A DNA stretch of 5,204 bases from CAYRTD01 sp964426915 (GTDB lineage: Bacteria; Bacteroidota; Bacteroidia; Bacteroidales; GCA-2748055). Below, one piece after another: positions 5,083-5,204 of this stretch; within the stretch, counting starts at the first letter, position 1, and each line of letters begins with the position of its first letter. The stretch is from NCBI GenBank assembly GCA_964426915.1, contig CAYRTD010000206.1, positions 1-5,204 of the forward strand, written 5' to 3'. The translations under genes and the position numbers were made by a program. The notes beneath the pieces were generated by a model. That model searched no databases. It was not told the origin of the DNA and saw nothing but the letters and a program-made list of their open reading frames with translations.

Positions 5083-5204
5083 GTTGTGAATTGCTTTCAT
5101 TTTGGAATTTAACGATCTTTGACACAGTTACATACATTGTTTATCTTGTTCGAATAGCGTTGTGAATTGCTTTCATTTTGGAATTTAACGATCTTTGACA
5201 CAGT
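5083..5204 (+). CRISPR. CRISPR array end, type II-C-like repeats
   Basis: Two identical 46-bp repeats are present at 5083-5128 and 5159-5204, beginning GTTGTGAATTGCTTTCATTT and ending ATCTTTGACACAGT. They enclose a 30-bp unique spacer (5129-5158). The second repeat runs to the last base of the window, so the array almost certainly continues to the right. A long repeat (46-47 bp) with 30-bp spacers and the opening GTTGTGAnTTGCTTTC is the hallmark of Bacteroidota type II-C (Cas9) arrays as I know them; type VI-B repeats are 36 bp and read differently. In the written orientation the 5' part of the repeat would pair with the tracrRNA anti-repeat, so crRNAs would be read rightward. No cas gene, tracrRNA or anti-repeat was found in this window. 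The first spacer has no visible match elsewhere in the window. Confidence 0.92.
5091..5121 (+). promoter_or_regulatory. Possible promoter inside CRISPR repeat
   Basis: Within the first repeat TTG (5091-5093) and GATCTTTG (5114-5121) stand 20 bp apart. This is close to the Bacteroidota -33/-7 pair TTG / TAnnTTTG, with one mismatch (G for T) in the -7 box. Transcription would start near the repeat-spacer junction. The same pair is repeated in the second copy. Repeat-borne promoters are known for type II-C arrays in Neisseria and Campylobacter; here it is inferred from spacing. Confidence 0.35.

Overview
The window looks like chromosomal DNA from a member of the Bacteroidota, probably Bacteroidales or a related order. 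It is AT-rich and has almost no Shine-Dalgarno signals. It carries candidate promoters of the TTG / TAnnTTTG type, a short Bacteroidota-style lipoprotein, a DUF2007 gene and a DUF748 (AsmA-like) gene. At the right edge is a CRISPR array whose 46-bp repeat begins GTTGTGAATTGCTTTC, the style of Bacteroidota type II-C (Cas9) arrays. All convincing genes are on the + strand.

Left part (1-1711). A non-coding leader holds a heptamer tandem repeat and a run of G tracts able to form a quadruplex. A RimJ/RimL-type GNAT acetyltransferase (230-766) follows. Next come a 165-bp gap with a locally GC-rich palindromic patch and an unrecognised lipoprotein (932-1711).

Middle part (1711-2683). This is a patch of gene decay. 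A DUF2007 gene overlaps the lipoprotein stop by one base and is broken by one extra T in a T run. After the frameshift the reading frame runs directly into the C-terminal third of an alpha/beta hydrolase that has lost its nucleophile. Just beyond, on the - strand, is a short fragment faintly like the end of a 2-oxoacid dehydrogenase acyltransferase-type protein. No intact gene is visible from 2219 to 2683.

Right part (2684-5204). A complete membrane-anchored DUF748/AsmA-like protein (2684-3751) is followed by a series of small defence- or toxin-antitoxin-like pieces. These are a start-less remnant frame ending 3 nt before an XRE-type HTH gene (3943-4320), a small frame resembling the end of a WYL-domain regulator (4395-4652), and a HicB-type antitoxin with no HicA partner (4780-4992). 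The HicB gene has a candidate promoter overlapped by an inverted repeat.

The CRISPR array starts right after hicB. Two identical 46-bp repeats enclose a 30-bp spacer. An 8-bp repeat end sits exactly 30 bp before the first full repeat and suggests an eroded terminal repeat. The array probably continues beyond the window. No cas gene or tracrRNA is visible here, so cas genes would be expected to the right. The best candidate for something notable is this array end: an eroded terminal repeat, possible promoters inside the repeats, and an orphan HicB next door.
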